Positions 11,401 to 26,400 of a DNA stretch of 64,000 nucleotides are shown here, in pieces. The translations under genes were made by a program, and so were the position numbers. Source of the stretch: Dreissena polymorpha (taxonomy: Eukaryota > Mollusca > Bivalvia > Myida > Dreissenidae). Below the pieces are notes generated by a model that did not search any database, was not told where the DNA came from, and saw only the letters and a list, made by a program, of their open reading frames with translations. The stretch covers positions 58,213,726 to 58,277,725 of the forward strand of contig NC_068367.1 of NCBI RefSeq assembly GCF_020536995.1, in the 5' to 3' direction. The stretch's first letter is position 1, and each line of letters begins with the position of its first letter.

Positions 11401-14400
11401 TCTTGCGCGAGGGTTAAATCACCTATAAAATAAAATCCTACCAAATCTAATAGGATTTTCTTGTGATGGCAGAGATTGTATGTGAGAGCAAGAAACGACA
11501 ACTCTGTGTCGAGATTGTGTGGTATTGTGTCAATCTCGACGCAGAGTTGTCGTTCCTTGCTCTCACATACAATCTCCTCCACGCAGAGTATTATATTTTG
11601 AAAAGTTGTATCATTGTTGTTTACAATTTAAAAATACATGCAGTGTATAAGTTGAGTTCATGTTAAAAAATATAAACCTAAATAAAAAAGTAAAAATAAC
11701 AACGGTAAAATTATTATACAACGTTGCTAGGCTATCATCACGTGGTTGGTTATGAAGGTAGGTGTTTGATCCATCTATGCTGGTTGCAGTCAAATCTCTG
11801 CGCGGAGGTTGGTATTGTGTAGCGACCTTTATCAAAAATGCGCTGTAAATGAAAGGGTAAACTGCCCGCGAAATATTGTTTTGCCCCAAAAGCATGAGCC
11901 CGATCTTCAAAAGAGTAAACATGTATTTATTAAAATAAGCAACAGCAGAAAATTAAAAAGAACACACATATTAACAAATCTGGCATCCTGAAAAATAGTT
12001 CTGTTTGTTCTCTTCACTGTCGCTCAGTGTTCGTTCAAAGGTTATAGAGTGATGCTCAAAAATAGAAACATAACAAAGAACACCAAATCTTTATCACTGC
12101 TGGAGTTGGACTTCTTGTACTTAGCTATTCTTCTGAATGTCCGATATAAGTACCGGTATAGGAAGTTTAACTACAACCAATTCTGTTAAATGATGATTTG
12201 CATTCACAAATGGGACGAAAGGCGATTAGTCTATACATATCATAGAAAGGGTTACGACTCCGGTCTTACCTTCAAAGTCTTTAATGTTTATATGCAAATT
12301 CATTGGCTTTACTTATGTGCAGATTCAATTGCTATGCATATGTGCAGAATAATTTGTTATGTTTATATGCAGATTCATTTGCTATGCTTATATGCAAATT
12401 CATTTGCTAATATTATATGCAGATTCATTTGTTATGCTTATATGCAGATTCATTTGCTAAGCTTATATGAATTTTGATTTGAATTACTTCAATACGTTTT
12501 AAGTAATGAGCTGCACACTAAAATACACTACAGGTATTATTTTTCTCCACAAATAAACGAAAAACATTAATTTCATAATTACTGGGAAGTTATAATTTTC
12601 GTGTGGTTCTTTAAAGATGGAATTAACTATCTTCAATTTTATATAATTATAGAGTCTACACGAAATAAGCACAGGGCATTAATCATGAAAATATTAAAGA
12701 AAGAGTTATGGTTCGTTCTCTCTTCACTCCAACTCAAATTCAACGCCCCATACATTTATTATATTCCAAAACAAGGGGAAATAATTATCTACTTTTTCAT
12801 TGCACTCATGCTCATATAAACTTATATTTTTCCTTTCAACTTATTGCTGTACTTTGACGGACCCGCTCGTTATTCATAAATAACGCTGTTGTGAATCATA
12901 AACTTTAAGATGTTCTGATGTTGCCGTAAAAAGGTCGTAAAACTGTTGTCCAGTGTACGCCTGATTAGACCAATTTGTCTGGGGCTAAAGTCAATGAACG
13001 TTGTCATTTGTCGACGACGAAACCTTACCAGTTTAGCAACACAGTTGCCTTCACACGTTGAGTTACTTGTATAGTATTTATAGAGGTGTTCAAACATAAA
13101 AAAGGTACCTTACTCTTTGTTAATACATGCATGTTTGGACTTCGTTAGAACTTGCATACACATAGATTTCTATTGTTACTCATCCTAAGAAACAGTTTAA
13201 GGAGACATACAGCAACCGTGCAATTTATCAAAAGTGACTTCATATACCTGTTTACATAGTTTTATCATGATTTGATTCAGCTGTTAGTATAAAACCAAAT
13301 AGAGCCGCTTATTCCAAGTGCTGTTTTCGGGTCCCATTCCAAAATAAATAAAATGTGTTTATGCCCGACACGTAAATCGGATCGTTTTCAGTCATTTCGT
13401 CTATAAATTAACAACAAAGAACAGTAGATAGAAACCGGCCATGTGTTTTACAAGTTAATTAGAACAATTAAAAAATAACATGAAAAAGAACGAAAGTGGT
13501 CACCCATGATTCTTTTTCATTTAACATCTTGTCGTTATGTAATTTAACTAACACGGAATAGTGACGGCGTGTAACTTTTGCAGGTAATGTTGGATTCCGC
13601 CCAGGCGTTAGGCCGGACCGGAAGTACTTTGTGAACTCCAAAGACGACCAATGGTTGGGTGTAGCCCTTGACGTGTCCCCGAACAACGACCGATTTACGG
13701 TAAACCTAAAGATAAACTTCATGTTTTGCTATCATTGACACAAATTAGGATAGGGAAATTGGCTTAATTTGTTTTGTCTTGAACTTTTATAATACACGTC
13801 TAATTTCCCACTTAAATGATAATACACAGTCATTGAATGGCATGCAGAAATCTCCGAATCTTAACATTATTTCTCTGAATTTCTTGTGAATTTAGCGAAA
13901 GCTATCAGATGTTACAATCGTAACGGCACACCCATAAATTTATTTTGCGAATATAATATTTAACTCAACCTGCAGTACAAACTAGTTTAGGTTTGGTACA
14001 ACAAAAAGTTTCGTCAAAACAATAGGATCTGTCGGGTTCATAGAAACAATTAATTTGCGTACGCCTTAGGTCAAGTTCAGTGTTTGTGGTCGTAAATAAA
14101 AAAGTTCCGAGTTGTTTTTTGATGGATTATCAATCTTAACCCTTTGAATGCTGGGTAATTTGTCTTCTGCTAAAATGTCGTCTGCTGAACTTCTAAAATT
14201 AGCATTTTCTTAGATTTTTTTCAAAGAATACTATCAGAATAGCAAACAGTTTGGATCCTGATGAGACGCCACGTTCTGTGGCGTCTCATCAGGATCCAAA
14301 CTGTTTGCAAAGGCCTTCAAAATTCGGTTCCCGCACTGAAAGGGTTAAGTGCTTTTTTCAGAAAAGTTTTCATTTGTGCACGCATCAAAATCTTTAACAA

Positions 14401-17400
14401 AAAAAGAACGGTAGTAAACAAAAAAAGCACACAAATATTTAGTATGTCGAGAAAAATAGCAATCATTTGAAAATGCGTTTGTCAAAGAAATGAAAATAAG
14501 TCGGAAAGCTGATTACACATTGGGCTTACTAACATTCTAGAGTTCAAAAATTACATAAAAAAAACAGTATGAACACAGTATTTACATAAATTCCTCAATT
14601 TTCCATGAACTTGATACATACTACATGTATATACAATTATTTATCCACTCTTCGATGCATAAAAAGCCGCATTAACGGTAAATGCAAATGACATATTTCT
14701 GTTTACAATTTAATTAAATATAATCTTTATATTTGCCAAGGTGTGTGCGCACCGCTGGAAGAACGCGTTCTTCTACTCGCAGGGCATGTTGTACATGCAG
14801 GGCATGTGCTATGAGCTTGACACCTCCTTCCAGACCCGGGCCATGCCCCTACTCGTCGACTCAGACGTTGGCAATCTGATACACTCGCAAGAACGTTGGC
14901 CCATCTGGGCCTATGGCTCCATGGGGCAGTCGGCGCAATATACAAAGGTAAAAGTTGAACTTATTTTTTGAGTCGTGTTCTGAGAAAACTGGGCATAATG
15001 CATGTGCAATCCACACAGGCTAAGCAGGGACGACACTTTCCGTTTTATGACATTTTCATTTGAATGATGTCTCTTCTTAGCAAAAATCCTATTAAGGCGG
15101 AAAGGGTCGCCCCAGATTAGTCTGTGCGGACTGCACAGGCTTATCTGGGACGACAATTTATGCACATGCATTATGCCCAGTTTTCTCAGAACACGACTCA
15201 TTTATTCTTCATGATAGATTAATAATTCAGTTCGCCATGCTCTGGGAACACTGGACGTTTTCTGGTTTTAAAAGTTACGTCCCAGATTAGCCTGTGCAGT
15301 AAAAGTTACGTCCCAGATTAGCCTGTGCAGTCCGCAAAAGCTAATCAGGGACAACATTTTCCGCCTACACTCAATTTTTGTTAAGAAGAGACCTCCTTTA
15401 AACGAAATATTCCATTAAAGCAAAAAGTGTAGTCCCTGATTAGCCTGTGCGGACTGAATTAAAGCCATTTTGCCAGAGTGAGGCTTAATTGTTGACCAAC
15501 CCTCTTTCCGATGGTAGTGAAGGTCCTAATTGTTGATCAACCCTCTTTCCGATGGTAGTGAAGGTCCTAATTGTTGACCAACCCTCTTTCCGATGGTAGT
15601 GAAGGTCCTAATTGTTGACCAGCCCTCTTTCCGATGGGAGTGAAGGTCCTAATTGTTGACCAACCCTCTTTCCGATGGTAGTGAAGGTCCTAATTGTTGA
15701 CCAACCCTCTTTCCGATGGTAGTGAAGGTCCTAATTGTTGACCAACCCTCTTTCCGATGGTAGTGAAGGTCCTAATTGTTGACCAATCCTCTTTCCGATG
15801 GTAGTGAAGGTCCGAGTGGTTCATATCGGTGCACTATTGGTCGTCCGATAGCATATTTGTGTTACGTGAAAGTAAAAAATTGTAATTTTCCAGAGAAATG
15901 CAACTTCGTGTATATAAACATATAGGCAGTTTGGTTGAGTTTGTTTTGATATCAACAAATGTATGGTTCTTTTAAGCAAACAACTTTTGGACATGTGTCG
16001 CATTTTAGTCAACGTGAAACTGTTGTTGGGTGATGAAACATTTCTATATAAATACATTTGTCTCACTCTGCTTTTTTCACCGAGGTAATTTGGTGCAGCT
16101 TTTGTTTGTTTGAAAAATAAGTGGAATCTTGTAAAAAAAACATTGGACTGCGGTGGAATTTGAGAGTTATGTCTGTAAACGTTTGTTTCCATATAGCCCT
16201 ATAGATGGGTCAGTCAATATAGACGAAAAGTTTTTATTAAAGTTTTCTTGCTTCATGGGCTTTCATTTGGGAGTTCATTATTGAGAAAAGGGAGTAAACC
16301 TAAAAAATAAATCAACAACTATGTTTGTTATCTGTTCCTAAAATATATAGTATATTTTAATTGTTAACTATATATTTTACAGAACGGGGACGCTGTGGTT
16401 ATGGGAGCTCCTGGACTGAACGACTGGCAAGGTACGGATATACTGAAGAAAGTATTAAAATGTCTGTTTAAACATATTTGAGTCGTGTTCTAAGAAAACT
16501 GGGCTTAATGCATGTGCGTAAAGTGTCGTCCCAGATTAGCCTGTGCAGTCCGCACAGGCTATTCAGGGACGACACTTTCCGTTTTTATGGTATTTTTAGT
16601 TTCAAGGAAGTCCCTCCTTACCGAAAATCAAGTTTAGGCGTAAAGTGTCGTCCCTGATTAGCCAGTGCGGACTTAACAGGCTAAACTGGGACGACACTTG
16701 ACGCACATGCATTAAGCCCGGTTTTCTCAGAACAAGGCTCATATATTGCGTCAAACATAACACATTACAATCATGTGCATATCAAACCATGATAAAACAT
16801 TTCATGGATTAGCAATATGTATCCGAAAGTCATGGATGCTATTGTTAGAAGACCATTTTGTCGTTTCGTTCTTTTACGTTGTTTTTTTAAAACTCAAAAC
16901 TAATTTTCGCTTATAAAATATTGTATTATACAACAATAGTGTACATTTACCTATTTGATATATGTTCAAACTTTATTTTAAAAAATCTATTTAATTGCAT
17001 CACAACATTCCTAACACACTTTGACCACTTACAGATAGATACTATGTACTTTTGTTTTAAACGTTTGCAATTTTATCGTACATAAACTAACTATAATATT
17101 AATATATGTTATCAATGTTTGTTTTGAGTAAACGAGCGTCAATATCTATATTCTAAAGGAGGATTTGTGACCGAAGACAACTTCCGGAATAATTATACAA
17201 TTCAACCGTTTCAAGACGACAGGAGAAATTGGTTGCTAGGTATGTATTTTCATTTTAAATGAAAAAACGAGATAACATACACTGCCTGCTCAGCTTAAGG
17301 GATGTACATATCAATGCAATACTATACTGGATGGCAGTCCGACATGTTCAAAGTTTTGATTTTTTTCTTTCTTATCATTTCTCACAAGATCGCTTTTATG

Positions 17401-20400
17401 TTTATAAGTTTTTAGCATAAATACCAACGACGAAGATACATAGAAGAAAGCAAATGATGATTTACTTTTATCCCATTTTCAACGCGACATTGACGGTACA
17501 ACACCTTATGGAATATACTAGCCTGTATTCAACCTTGTGGGATGTACCTGTCGCGTGCACGGACTACTTTTTACTTTACCACTGAATGATTTTTCATAAG
17601 AAATAAAGTCGAGAAAATTTAAGCTTCAAAATTATACGACCTTCAACCTTTAAATCTAGTCATATGACATAATTGTTCGACACTTTAGCTTCAAAATTTT
17701 ACGACCTGCAACCTTTAAATCTAGTCCTATGACATAAATTTTCGCCATCCGTTTAATGATCAGCTGATTGATGGCGTCATAAAATGACATACTTATTTCG
17801 TCATTTTCCCCAATTTTTTTGACGATTTATTATAAACGTGACTTATTTCACATGTACATGTAATCTATATCGACATATTTGAATTGTCAATTTATCACAT
17901 TTTTCTTATTTCGTGTAATGTGCATTGTTTATAATCCATGCATAATTATACTTGACATTTAAGAATATACAACAAGCCATACAAATATCTCACAATTCAG
18001 AAATAATCTGCAATATTATCTTTCCGATTTAATTCACGTTAGGCATAAAGCTGTGTTGTATAAGATGGTAAAAATAGCACCACACTGTAATTCGGAACGT
18101 CCCATTTTGTATACGGGTATTATCCACTCATTTATCTGTTGTGTAATGGAATGTTTTCCATCCTTTGTGTATTTATATATTAAATAATTTTCTTGTACAA
18201 TAAGGGCATTTACCATAGAAAAATAAAGCATTGTGCAAGTCTAAACATAATTATGTTTGTATGCAGCAATCTGCAAATGCGACCGAGTTTACAAACGGCT
18301 ATTATTTGATAAACTGCTCCGGTTCATTTTAACAGCAGTAATGTACATAGAGTACATGACGTAGCGTGTGACGAAGGAGAAAGTGTATTGAGTTCATAAA
18401 CTCATTTAAATATAGTGATAGGATGACATAAGGGTCTTTATTTAACTATGCTAAAATAAGTATTTAAGACCCTAGATGCAAAATCGTCAATTATTGAGAT
18501 AATTAGATTATTAGATGGATTTTAAAGCATAATTACAGGTAAGATACTAGTTTGAACGTGTTTTGGTTTTTGTTTGTACTTTTGTCGTTCCCTGTTCTCG
18601 GGGAAATGATTTTAACATGGGCGCCATTGATGCATCGGATCACACACGGCATACCCATAACATTATATAAAAAACACGTTCTGCGCGTCCTTAAATTCGT
18701 CGTCCGAAGTCGGAAAACGTATTGCCCTGTATATTAAGTCAAATAATGTGTCAGTCGCTGCAATTGTCTGTTTGCTCGTCGAAATTGTCGAAAATGATGT
18801 ACATGTATGTCGACATCGACATTTTGTCAGGAGCAATCGCCACCATATTGGATTTTGATCATTTTCTTTCGAATATAAAATGAATTATAGTAAAGTAAAA
18901 TCTTCTTTTCGCGGTCGTAATGTGTTAAAATTCGCATGCTGCGTAAAATTGAATCGAGGCATATGGTGAAATTTTTAATCGTTTTACAGTTTGTGTGTGA
19001 ATTTTTTAAAGACTATTTTGCGTACTAGAACATATACATTTATATCACTACGCATGGTTACATTCGTTAGATTTTAAGCGCTTTTAAGAATGAATTAAAA
19101 TTATTGTTAAGGTTATAAGATCTATTTATGTTAAATGTCACGTTGAAAAAAAAAATCAAATGGGATAAGTAGAATACTAGGATGAGCGTTGAATACAGAG
19201 AAGTTTATGTTGCTCGGCTCGAACACCGAAAGCGCTCGCCAAGGCTCGCGCTCCCGGCGTTCTATGCCTCGCAACATAAACTTCTCTGTATTCAACGCTA
19301 ACCTAGTATTCTCTATGGGTACTGAAATTATGCATTTATCATACCACCGCATTGATATCTGCTTGATATAACGTTGCCTGATATATTTTTTTATATCATG
19401 GTCAACAGGAAGTTCTTATATCAGTCAATGTTTGGAGTTACGTGGGATTTGCAATAAAGTCAACAATTTCTATCAACATTAGTCAGGTTCAACAAAACAA
19501 ACAATTTGATACCAAGAACGCATATATTTTATTCAAGTTTAAAGTCATAAATCACAAAAACGTTTTTTAAAAAAAAATAACCACAGACCGCACTACAAAG
19601 TTAAATGACGTCATCAATGGGACAATAAGTCTTAAATATCGATATAGTCATTGCACTCGCAAGTGTTGCACAGAAAGTCAAGGCAAATGATAACTGTATG
19701 CTAATCCTCAACGTTTTAACAAACGATTTTACACGCTTATGTCAATATTGACACCATCATCAAAATGTCAATTTCAATACACATCTCCTAAATGGCGTCT
19801 CCAAACTATTCGGTGATGTGTGTTCTTCGATTAAATTTGTCGCTGCAGTCCATTCCTGATCTCCAATTCAAGACGTTTATAATTAAAGCGGGTGTACTCT
19901 TCTCATTCGTAGTGCAAACAACTTTATTTCTCTATACGATGTTTAAAATAAGCGATTATTCGTGTCGTCTTTTCGAACGCCGTTGCTACATTTATGTCAA
20001 CGTGTAAAAGCCGGATCAGCAAAATCAGCGGGGATCCGTACATTTTAAATATAAAAAATGGATTGTTTTGCAGATTTTTAGAAACATGTGGTATGATAAA
20101 CAGAAAAACAGGTTACTGTCCCATCGTTTTGTAATATATCAGGCTCGGCACGAATAAAATAACGGCTCGGCAAGCCTCGCCGTTATATTATTCTAAGCCT
20201 TGCCTGATATATTACAAAACGATGGGACAGTAACCTGTTATTCTCTAAATATCGTCATTTATTGAGGCATAGTTATAGTCTTCTAAAGCTTTTCTAACAC
20301 AATCAAATATTTGCATCAATATAATCTCAACTTAACTAACTGTTGTTTTAGAAATACAATATGATATATGACAAATGAGATAAAGTGAGTTTTCTTTTGT

Positions 20401-23400
20401 TTTAGCTCGTTTTTCTTGAAGATTCAGAAGTGGCGGGTTTACATTCAGAACAACTGTTTACGTTTCAAATATAAAACTAAAGTAAAATCTAGAAGAACCA
20501 AAAAAACACAAATTGTGTATTATCATGATTAATAAGAAAGTATACCTCGAAAAAACTAGTTCCATTCTGACATCTTTGGTTCACATTCAGCTTCTAGATT
20601 CACGTGCATATTTGTATGTGCTATTTGTGCTTTCTTAATAGTGACCTAACTTTAACATATCATATTATAATTTATATAAAGGCTGCGCTCTTGTCGTTTC
20701 AGGCTATACTGTGGCGACAGCCAAGTTAACGCAGAACAACGTCAATTACGTCATCGCCGGATCACCGCGCGCCAATCTTAATGGCAGCGTAAGTTTTCGG
20801 AAGGATATGTGTATGCTTAAAAAGCTTTTTCTATTTCGGCCTACTGTTTACATGAATTAACTCAGTAGTTACTAAATTGTGCTAAAATATAGCTGAAAAG
20901 GATAATAACGGTTTCTATAAAAAATGACTCTGCGAATTGAGTCTAGTTCACTACACTTTGACTTATTGTTTATGACAAGGCAGTGTTTTTGTGTGTTTCG
21001 TCTCATGTTCCGAATGTATATTTTATGAAAAATAACACATTAATCGACTTTTATTTAGCCAATCAAATGAGTTTTGATATACACGATCATCACCTTATAG
21101 AAGATTGTTATATTTAACGCCCTAATTCTTGTTCATGGACTTAGTGTGATTGCAGGTTTTCATCTTCATGGACAAGACTGACCGACTGCTGGCACCGCCC
21201 TTGATAGGGGAACAGGTAGTCGTCTTTATACGTTATGTTTATTTAGCAGACTTTTAACATGTGTGTCACATGTTTTTTTTAATTGCTTAAAATAGTCATA
21301 CACAAAACATATATTTATACTTGCGTTGAAAAATAATTCCAATACTTTAGAATACAGTGATACTTATTCTTTAAAACATTTCTTACGGAGAAAAAACCCA
21401 CAAAAATTAGTATGAAGTCTATGGTTCAAATGACCAATCTGTTTAAAATCGTCACTATTCATAACAGTTTAAAAGGCGACTATTCATGATGTTTGGCCAG
21501 CTATTAAAGGTAAATACATAAAAACATGTGATATAAATGTGGTCGTTTTATTAGTTCGGCAGTTATTTCGGCTCCGTAATATGCGCTGCTGACGTCAACG
21601 CAGACGGACTAGATGACGTCATCGTTGGGGCGCCACATTTCTGGACAAACAAAACAGAGGAAGGTCGAGTGTATGTCTACATAAACAGAGGATCGGTACG
21701 TCTCATCTTAACGCTTACATAAACACATCATTATTATTCATGTATTCTTTTTAAAACAAACCAATCGAGCGCGTTTTTTTTCTTTAAGTAAGAACAACGC
21801 TCTTAAGAAATAAAAACAAGACAATCAGCAAAACTTTGAGATTGTGTTCATAACCAACATGTATATGATAAATATTTCCTCGTTGATCATAGCGCAGTGT
21901 AAAAACGTAAACATAAAATCCTTTTAGTTGGTGGCACACTGTATCTTTTCGTAAACTGTTGACCTTTTTAGAATATTTTTTATTGGCGGTATTGATGCTT
22001 TGAATGCCCTATCGCGATAAAAGCTGGATACTTTTATAGTACGTACATGTATGTGTGATTGTTTTGTAGCTACGATTCGAACGTCAGACTGACGTATTAA
22101 ACGGATCAACGTCAGAGATGGGGCGATTCGGAAGCGCCATTTCGGACATCGGCGATATAAATAAGGATTCGTTTACGGGTAAATATGTGCGATTTCATTT
22201 GTTAAAAGTAGTTTATATATCACATACGTGTATAACTACCAATGCTATACATTACTTACGCTTTAACCGTCAAAAAGTATCAATATGCCATCTATGTGGA
22301 CGCAACACCAGAAGTATGTGATGGTCATTTTTTTAAATTCTTTAAATTGAACCTTTTGCTGCCCTCCATTATGAGTGCTATTAAATGGTTAGTACCAATG
22401 ATTGATATAAAATGTATGAAAGACTTCTCAAACAGGACTAAACGAGACCGTCTCCGTAATATTTGTAATCTCATATAGGAAGAGAAGTACCGTTCTGTTA
22501 ATATATTTTCCGGCAAATATTTTAACGCATACCGTTTACTAGTAACAGTAAATGGAGCAATGTTTCATTATTAGTACGCAGCCGTTCCATATATCTTAGC
22601 AGAAAGTAAATGGACAGACTATATATGCATACTGATGTTTAATATCTATGTCGAGTTCACCAATCTCTAACAGTAAGACCCATTATAAAAGCTATTAGAT
22701 TGTTTAAGGAATGTAATGAAAGGTAAGGGGACACACAATTCAAGTAGCGACCATATTAAGGCTTAACGCCCGCGCAAAACCTTTGGTGGTTACAAAGTTA
22801 GGGTGCCGACAGGATGTGGGATCGAACCTGCGACCGCTTGGAAGGCACTCAATGCAGTGCATCACAACTTGAAGGCCAAGATACAAGTGTCTCACTACTA
22901 GACCCTGGGGCCGCCACGACAAACACATGTATTGTTGGTTTTCAAAAAAATCCAGTTGCCATATATTGTCACATGAATAAAAACAAGTAATGCTGTCAAA
23001 TATTTTACGGTTAACCGTGTACTAGTAACAGCTCATGGGTAATGTTTTACAACTAGACCACAGGACCGCCCCAGCAAGCGCATACATTTCTTGTATATTT
23101 CCAGACATCGCCATTGGGGCACCGTACGAGAATGACGGCGAGGGAGCGGTGTACATCTACAATGGCTACACGGCGGGCCTCTGGTCAAGGTATTCACAGC
23201 GAATAGGGGGTGCTTCCATCAGACCTGGGATCAAAGCGTTCGGCGCGGCGCTAAGCAAGATTTCAATCAATAACGGAGAGTGTAAGCGTGTTACGGAGTA
23301 AATTTCGTTACAATTCTCAAACATGCTTCGATATACATGCTAGTATTATTGGTTTTGTTATAAAAGTGTATTCGTTAGTGCATTTTTAGAGTCAATTAAT

Positions 23401-26400
23401 GTATGCCATGAACAAATTAACCTTTTTAAAATTAATAAACGAATACACGATTTTTCTCGGAGTTTGTGACCAATGCTGTACTACAGGTTTCCAAATAATA
23501 TGTTTGTGTTTCGTTAATCACATTCGTACGAATCTTATGATCTTAAGATCTTAAGAATCGTTCTTACAAACTACTCTAAATACATAAGGCAAGGGTTTAT
23601 ATGTACAGGAAACGGACTCGCGAGTGTCGCAATTATACTAAAGCTTTCGCTTCGATATAAAATAAATTCGTCTGAACTAAACCTAAACAAACACTGTTAT
23701 TCTTTCTCGCGTCCAGTGTTCGCCGTGGGCGCCTACGAGTCAGACACCGTGGTTGTGTTGCGCTCGAATCCCGTGGTCGCCCTGGAGACGATGATGCAAG
23801 TGCGCCCGGACCTTATCACCGCTCGAGAATCGGAAGTTAGCCTCAAAGTTTGCTTCAAGTACACTGGGGATGCTGCCACGCTACCCACCAGTCTCGGTGA
23901 GTCAGGAACCCGTAGTCAAATGGGAATTGATTCAATACAAATGCGAAAATAAATTAATGTATGATTCACAACAGATTTGTCGATCAAAATCGCTATAGCA
24001 ATTATTTACTTGCTATGAAAATCAGACCTCATATGTGGCCTTGAACCTTGACTTAAAAATTGCATACCTAGGTTTAGCGCGAGACACATAGCATAATGAT
24101 CGGTAACATTTTGTTGTGCCAATTAAATCCAGAGTTCACTAGCGGACATGAAAAGAAGACCTATATCTTATCTTTGACATCTATGCGCCACCTTTACATT
24201 TGACCCGTGTTTTTTTTCTTCAGCTATAAAGTACAGACTCGAGGTTGACACAAGCACCCCTAGGGGCTCAGTTAGAGCTCTAGTGATCCCTAACAGCGTA
24301 CCGGACATCTCGCGCGCGTTCGTGATTCAGCGGGATGAGTTCGTCTGCGACGATGAAATTCGGGTCTACGCTCCTGTTAGTATATGCATTTTATGATTAC
24401 TTGTGCCTTAATTAAAACCTGTTTATGCAGCCACAGTCTTGCGCGTTATTATTTTAAGTTTGTGTCAACCTGGGCTTATATTTACATAACCTTTTTTAAT
24501 TATCGATGATAACATATTATTATACGATTTTTTCCGAGCGCCGTTCAAGAAATAAGATGATGGAAGGGCACTAACCGTGCACTTATTTTAGTAGAAAACT
24601 AAATGAACACGAACGTCCAATATACCACACTTTATGTATAATTGTGTATAACACAAAGTTTACCTTTGCCTCAACTTAAGTTTTATTCAAACTCGTTACA
24701 ACGTTTATTCATCTATTACTTGACCTTTCACCTTAAATGCTATATCTATAAAACTGCTAATTACGTTTCGCTTCTGTTTTCTAGTACAAGGATATATGGA
24801 GGGACGTTGTGGTGGAGGCGAGATATAGTCTGGATGAGTCCACGTGCACCGGAACCAGCTGTCCCGTGCTGGAGACATTCAACGGCAAAAACCCGGGCGC
24901 CATTACGCCGAATGGATTGCTTAAGAAAACGGTATAAATGGTAGAGGTTTAGCCGTCGTGTATGTGTGTTTCTGGCCTTTCATATATATCATCATCGAGT
25001 AGAATCGAGCTTCTCGAACCACACATATTTACATGGGGTTTTAATCATTGTTTGAATTAAAGTTATTGCGGTTTGCTGCAACATCACAAAGAATGCACTA
25101 CTATAGATAAACTGTTTAATGCAAAGCCCTTTTTGTGTTAACTTTGCAATTGTAAATTGTGTCCAAATATACAAATATTAGATCTATAAAGTGAGCAAAA
25201 TATAAACGTTTCACGCAAGCTTAATAAAGCGGTACTGCTCTTTTAGATTAAGTATGACAAGCAATGTGGGCCAGACAACGTCTGTGATACGAGACTGTCC
25301 CTCCAAGTGAGACCGGTATCCAATAGCGACCACATCGTGATGGGCAAGGACACGCATCTTGGCGTTGAGGTCTCCCTTGGCAACGAAAACGAGAATGCGT
25401 ACAACGTCATCATTGACGTCACCGTTTATGGGAATAGTTCAAAGAAAATGAGAACGTATGGCTTGCGAGGTATATAACGTCTGATTTACAATTACCACGT
25501 AAAGTTTCACTATGTGAATATAGCATGTTCATGTATACAATGTTATTTGATTTTTTAAGTAAGTGATCTCAGCACGAATAGTAACTCTATTTTTCGGTAC
25601 ACATTTAGTTTATAAAAACTGATTTAAATTTACAGTTTTTATTGAAATCAGAATACAAGAACACGTCCCTTACACGCAAGAATTACACAGTGTATCAACA
25701 AACGAACGAAGTATTCTGTTAATTCATAAAATGCAAATACTGTATATACAAATTAAATGCATTTATATACCCTTAGCAGTGGAATCTTACTAGAATTTAT
25801 ATAAGTATTTACTTTGTTTATGCATTAAGACAAGCTTATAACAGCTTAATTATAGCGCAACACTTTTTACCACAAACATATATTTATTGTTTCTTGTTCA
25901 AAGGCGACCCACTTGTCGACTGCGATCAACTCGTATACGAGACCCCCGACGTCAATCTGACCTTACCCACCCACCGCTGCTACGTGCGTAAGCCGTACCC
26001 TTTGGAACAGGACCAGTCGATCGCGTTCCTCATTCAGTTTCCGCTGGATGACGTCACTTTGCGCGAGTTCCGTGCGACGTTCGCCGTTCGGACGGAAGAA
26101 CATACCACAGCACAAGCGACAGCAACGTTACGCTTAGCGGTGAAGTCCGAATATGGACTGCGAATTGACGGGTAGACTTATTTATATACATAGTTGCTCT
26201 CAATAGTCTATTAATAATTTATTATCGCATGCATACCGCACATAACCATTGACTATAAACTAATTTGGAAGACGGACCCCTTATTCAAAAATCAACATTA
26301 ATACTCTACCCTGATCTATGTTGGTAGAATTATCTTAAAAACGCTATTCGAAAAATAGAATGTGAAATTAATTAGTTCAGTAATTGTACATGATTAATAA

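Larger units (their letters stand above)
9539..23896 (+). other. Integrin alpha: beta-propeller exons 2-12
   Basis: Exon 2 continues the first blade with WLLVGAPKAN. Exon 4 starts VCAHRWKN, the alpha-subunit hallmark. Exons 9 to 12 carry the FG-GAP repeats. DVNADGLDD (residues 312-320) and DINKDSFTD (375-383, split by intron 10) match the calcium-loop pattern DxNxDGxxD. Each is followed by a V/I-GAP sequence (DVIVGAPHF, DIAIGAPYE). The next loop, KISINNGEL (434-442) before FAVGAYES, lacks the acidic ligands. Several introns fall right after a loop, as is common in this family. Confidence 0.9.

Noticed and set aside
15821-16192. 123-codon minus-strand frame
   Set aside because: It lies in an integrin intron, with no recognisable motif and no splice or promoter context.
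23565-23600. Candidate extra integrin exon between exons 11 and 12
   Set aside because: Exons 11 and 12 join in phase to give a normal propeller sequence, so nothing is missing.
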